Assembly (NCBI GenBank): GCA_024363285.1
Contig: AP024710.1
Span: forward strand, 124,001 to 188,000
Origin: Leptolinea sp. HRD-7
Lineage (GTDB): Bacteria; Chloroflexota; Anaerolineae; Anaerolineales; Anaerolineaceae
Direction: 5' to 3'
Length of the DNA: 64,000 bases
Shown here: one piece after another, positions 62,485 through 64,000 of the stretch
How positions within the stretch are numbered: position 1 is the first letter of the stretch
Layout: every line of letters starts with the position of its first letter
Notes under the pieces: model-generated
What the model was told of the DNA's origin: nothing
Database searches by the model: none
Seen by the model: the letters and a program-made list of their open reading frames with translations, nothing else
Translations under genes and position numbers: made by a program

Positions 62485-64000
62485 ATGCAATTGATCCTTA
62501 CGCATGATCAAGCTGACTTTGACGCGGTTGCGTCGCTATTGGGCGCCGCGCTGATCACCGATGGAGCCACACCGGTGCTGCCCCCGCGCCTGAACCGTAA
62601 TGTGCGCGCTTTCTTAAACTTATATGGGGCAGAGTTACCCTTTATTGAACAGCAAGACCTTTCCGGTGAAGCAGTGCTATCCATCATCCTGGTCGACACG
62701 CAGTCATTGGTCACAGTTAAAGGCATGCGCCGGTCAACCCATGTGCGGGTGATCGACCATCATCACCAACGAGCAGATAGTTCACCCGACTGGCACATGT
62801 CGCTGGATAAAACGGGTGCCTGTACTACGATTTTTGTCGAACAATTGCAGGGACACAACAGCACGATCCATCCCATTCAGGCTACGCTTTTACTACTGGG
62901 TATATACGAAGATACCGGCTCGCTGACTTATGCCTCCACTACCGCGCGAGATATTCGCGCGGCAGCCTACCTTATGGATCAGGGCGCCAATCTTAAGATT
63001 GCCGGGAATTTTCTCAATCCTCCCCTGACACAACCTCAGCGCAATCTGTATGACCGTCTGCTGGCATCCGCTGAATCGTTGCACATCCACGGGCACACGG
63101 TGATCATCGCGCCCGGCCACGCCGAAGACATGAACGAGGAGATTTCCTCGGTTGCCCATAAACTACGAGACCTGCTGGACCCTGACGCCCTGTTTGTTGT
63201 GGTCACAACGCGTGATGGTGTGCGCATCATTGCCCGCTCCACCAGTGACCAGATTGATGTTGCCCGTATAGCGCGTGAATTCGGCGGCGGCGGGCATGAA
63301 CGTGCCAGTGCTGCTCTCATCCACCCCGGCAGCGAAACCAATCCGTTAACACTTCAAAAGTTACTGGAAGAAACGACTCGTCAGTTGGAAAAATGCCTGC
63401 CCGCTCTGGTGCAGCCATCCATCCGGGTACGCAAGATCATGTCTCGGCGTCCGCTGTTGATATCTCCGGATACCACCGCGCAGGAAGCTCTTTCATTGAT
63501 GCAAAAATACGGTTACGAAGGTTACCCGGTTGTAGATAACGGCCGTGTGGTAGGACTTTTGACCCGCCGGGCTGTGGACCGGGCCATTTCACACAAATTG
63601 AACCTGCCCACTTCCAGCCTTATGGAAGCCGGTGAAGTAACTGTTTCACCGGATGATCCCATCGATCTATTGCAGGATGTGATGACATCTACCGGTTGGG
63701 GACAGATACCGGTTGTTGACCCCGAAAAGAAACAGGTCATCGGAATTGTCACCCGCACTGACCTGTTGAAGACATTACAACATGGTGAATCCGGCCTGCC
63801 GGGACATATAAATCTGGCTCAAAAACTGAAAGAATCACTGCCCCCGGCACGCTATGCCCTTCTTCAGGCCATCAAAGATACAGCAGAACGTCACCATCTG
63901 CCGATCTACATCGTTGGAGGTTATGTACGCGACCTGTTGCTGAACAGACCGGGCGAAGATTTTGACATAGTTGTGGAAGGTGACGCCATATTTCTCGCCC
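62485..64000 (+). CDS. DHH-CBS-CBS tRNA nucleotidyltransferase/poly(A) polymerase, partial
   Basis: At least 505 residues; the frame runs past the window end. Domains in order: DHH phosphoesterase (~1-165; HDQADFDAVASLLG, LVDTQS, DHHH), DHHA1 (~195-295, ending in EFGGGGHERAS), two CBS domains (~312-430; VRKIMSRRPLLISPD and SSLMEAGEVTVSPDD), then the class II nucleotidyltransferase head with YIVGGYVRDLLLN and the catalytic DFDIVVEG. This build is known from A-adding or CCA-adding tRNA enzymes in Aquifex, Deinococcus and relatives. It matures tRNA 3' ends; the DHH part may act as a nuclease or on cyclic nucleotides. Confidence 0.9.
   Translation, partial: MQLILTHDQADFDAVASLLGAALITDGATPVLPPRLNRNVRAFLNLYGAELPFIEQQDLSGEAVLSIILVDTQSLVTVKGMRRSTHVRVIDHHHQRADSSPDWHMSLDKTGACTTIFVEQLQGHNSTIHPIQATLLLLGIYEDTGSLTYASTTARDIRAAAYLMDQGANLKIAGNFLNPPLTQPQRNLYDRLLASAESLHIHGHTVIIAPGHAEDMNEEISSVAHKLRDLLDPDALFVVVTTRDGVRIIARSTSDQIDVARIAREFGGGGHERASAALIHPGSETNPLTLQKLLEETTRQLEKCLPALVQPSIRVRKIMSRRPLLISPDTTAQEALSLMQKYGYEGYPVVDNGRVVGLLTRRAVDRAISHKLNLPTSSLMEAGEVTVSPDDPIDLLQDVMTSTGWGQIPVVDPEKKQVIGIVTRTDLLKTLQHGESGLPGHINLAQKLKESLPPARYALLQAIKDTAERHHLPIYIVGGYVRDLLLNRPGEDFDIVVEGDAIFLA

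Overview
This 64 kb window is a chromosomal segment of a bacterium with moderate GC. It shows no phage block, CRISPR array or rRNA, and I recognised no tRNA gene. The gene style suggests a member of Chloroflexota, probably class Anaerolineae. Grounds for this are a LysM protein with Thr/Pro-rich linkers next to an LCP lipoprotein, a receiver-CpaE fusion, a DHH-CBS-CBS tRNA nucleotidyltransferase, and many long polytopic GT-C proteins. The assignment is inference; no 16S gene is present.

Layout. 1-17.5 kb: surface-polysaccharide region. Two tandem paralogous GT-C membrane proteins (minus) and one divergent GT-C gene lie beside a nine-gene minus-strand operon (17542 down to 5490). The operon begins with a HisH2/HisF2/WbpG-like triad, whose relatives make acetamidino sugars, and continues with a GT4, two GT-C proteins, a GT2, a methyltransferase and another GT-C. 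17.7-22.8 kb: a seven-helix histidine-kinase-like protein with a displaced H-box His, a LysM membrane protein, an LCP lipoprotein, and a tyrosine-recombinase homologue lacking most catalytic residues. 22.7-31.3 kb: tilS, a receiver-CpaE fusion translationally coupled to a sirtuin, mutL, a HAD phosphatase, a small membrane protein, a CtpA-type protease and an S1-domain protein. 31.4-37.4 kb: housekeeping genes pyrG, rnpB, tpiA, upp, ruvB and queA. 37.5-39.8 kb: another GT-C gene. 39.8-41.4 kb: an AT-rich type II restriction-modification pair whose nuclease has a BglII-like active site, apparently acquired. 41.4-46.7 kb: an EamA transporter, family-5 UDG, alpha/beta hydrolase, peroxiredoxin, thioredoxin-like protein, HD protein and eno. 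46.8-47.1 kb: a decayed MNT nucleotidyltransferase gene. 47.1-53.6 kb: a GT-C protein, a glycerophosphodiesterase, and a deoxysugar catabolic operon (class II aldolase, FGGY kinase, SorC-type regulator) with a clear promoter and operator-like palindrome. 53.9-61.5 kb: clpB, an ECF sigma and zinc-finger anti-sigma pair, DUF2892 and thioredoxin-DUF2892 proteins, a BtrH/DUF4872 protein and two paralogous MerR/GyrI-like regulators. 61.5-64 kb: a PIG-L deacetylase and the 5' part of a CCA-type nucleotidyltransferase gene.

Expression pattern. ATGA, GTGA and TAATG overlaps are common, so translational coupling is widespread. Several lone or first genes have a -10 hexamer ending only 6-8 bases before the start codon (3481, 24184, 35365, 41360, 62485), which predicts leaderless mRNAs. 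Two divergent pairs (upp/ruvB and mutL/HAD) have interlocked or symmetric -10 elements. No single gene set is clearly a new defence or biosynthetic system. The strongest candidates for new biology are the catalytically degenerate recombinase, the kinase with the moved histidine, the CpaE-sirtuin pair, the DUF2892/thioredoxin module behind a sigma/anti-sigma pair, and the BtrH protein with its twin MerR regulators.
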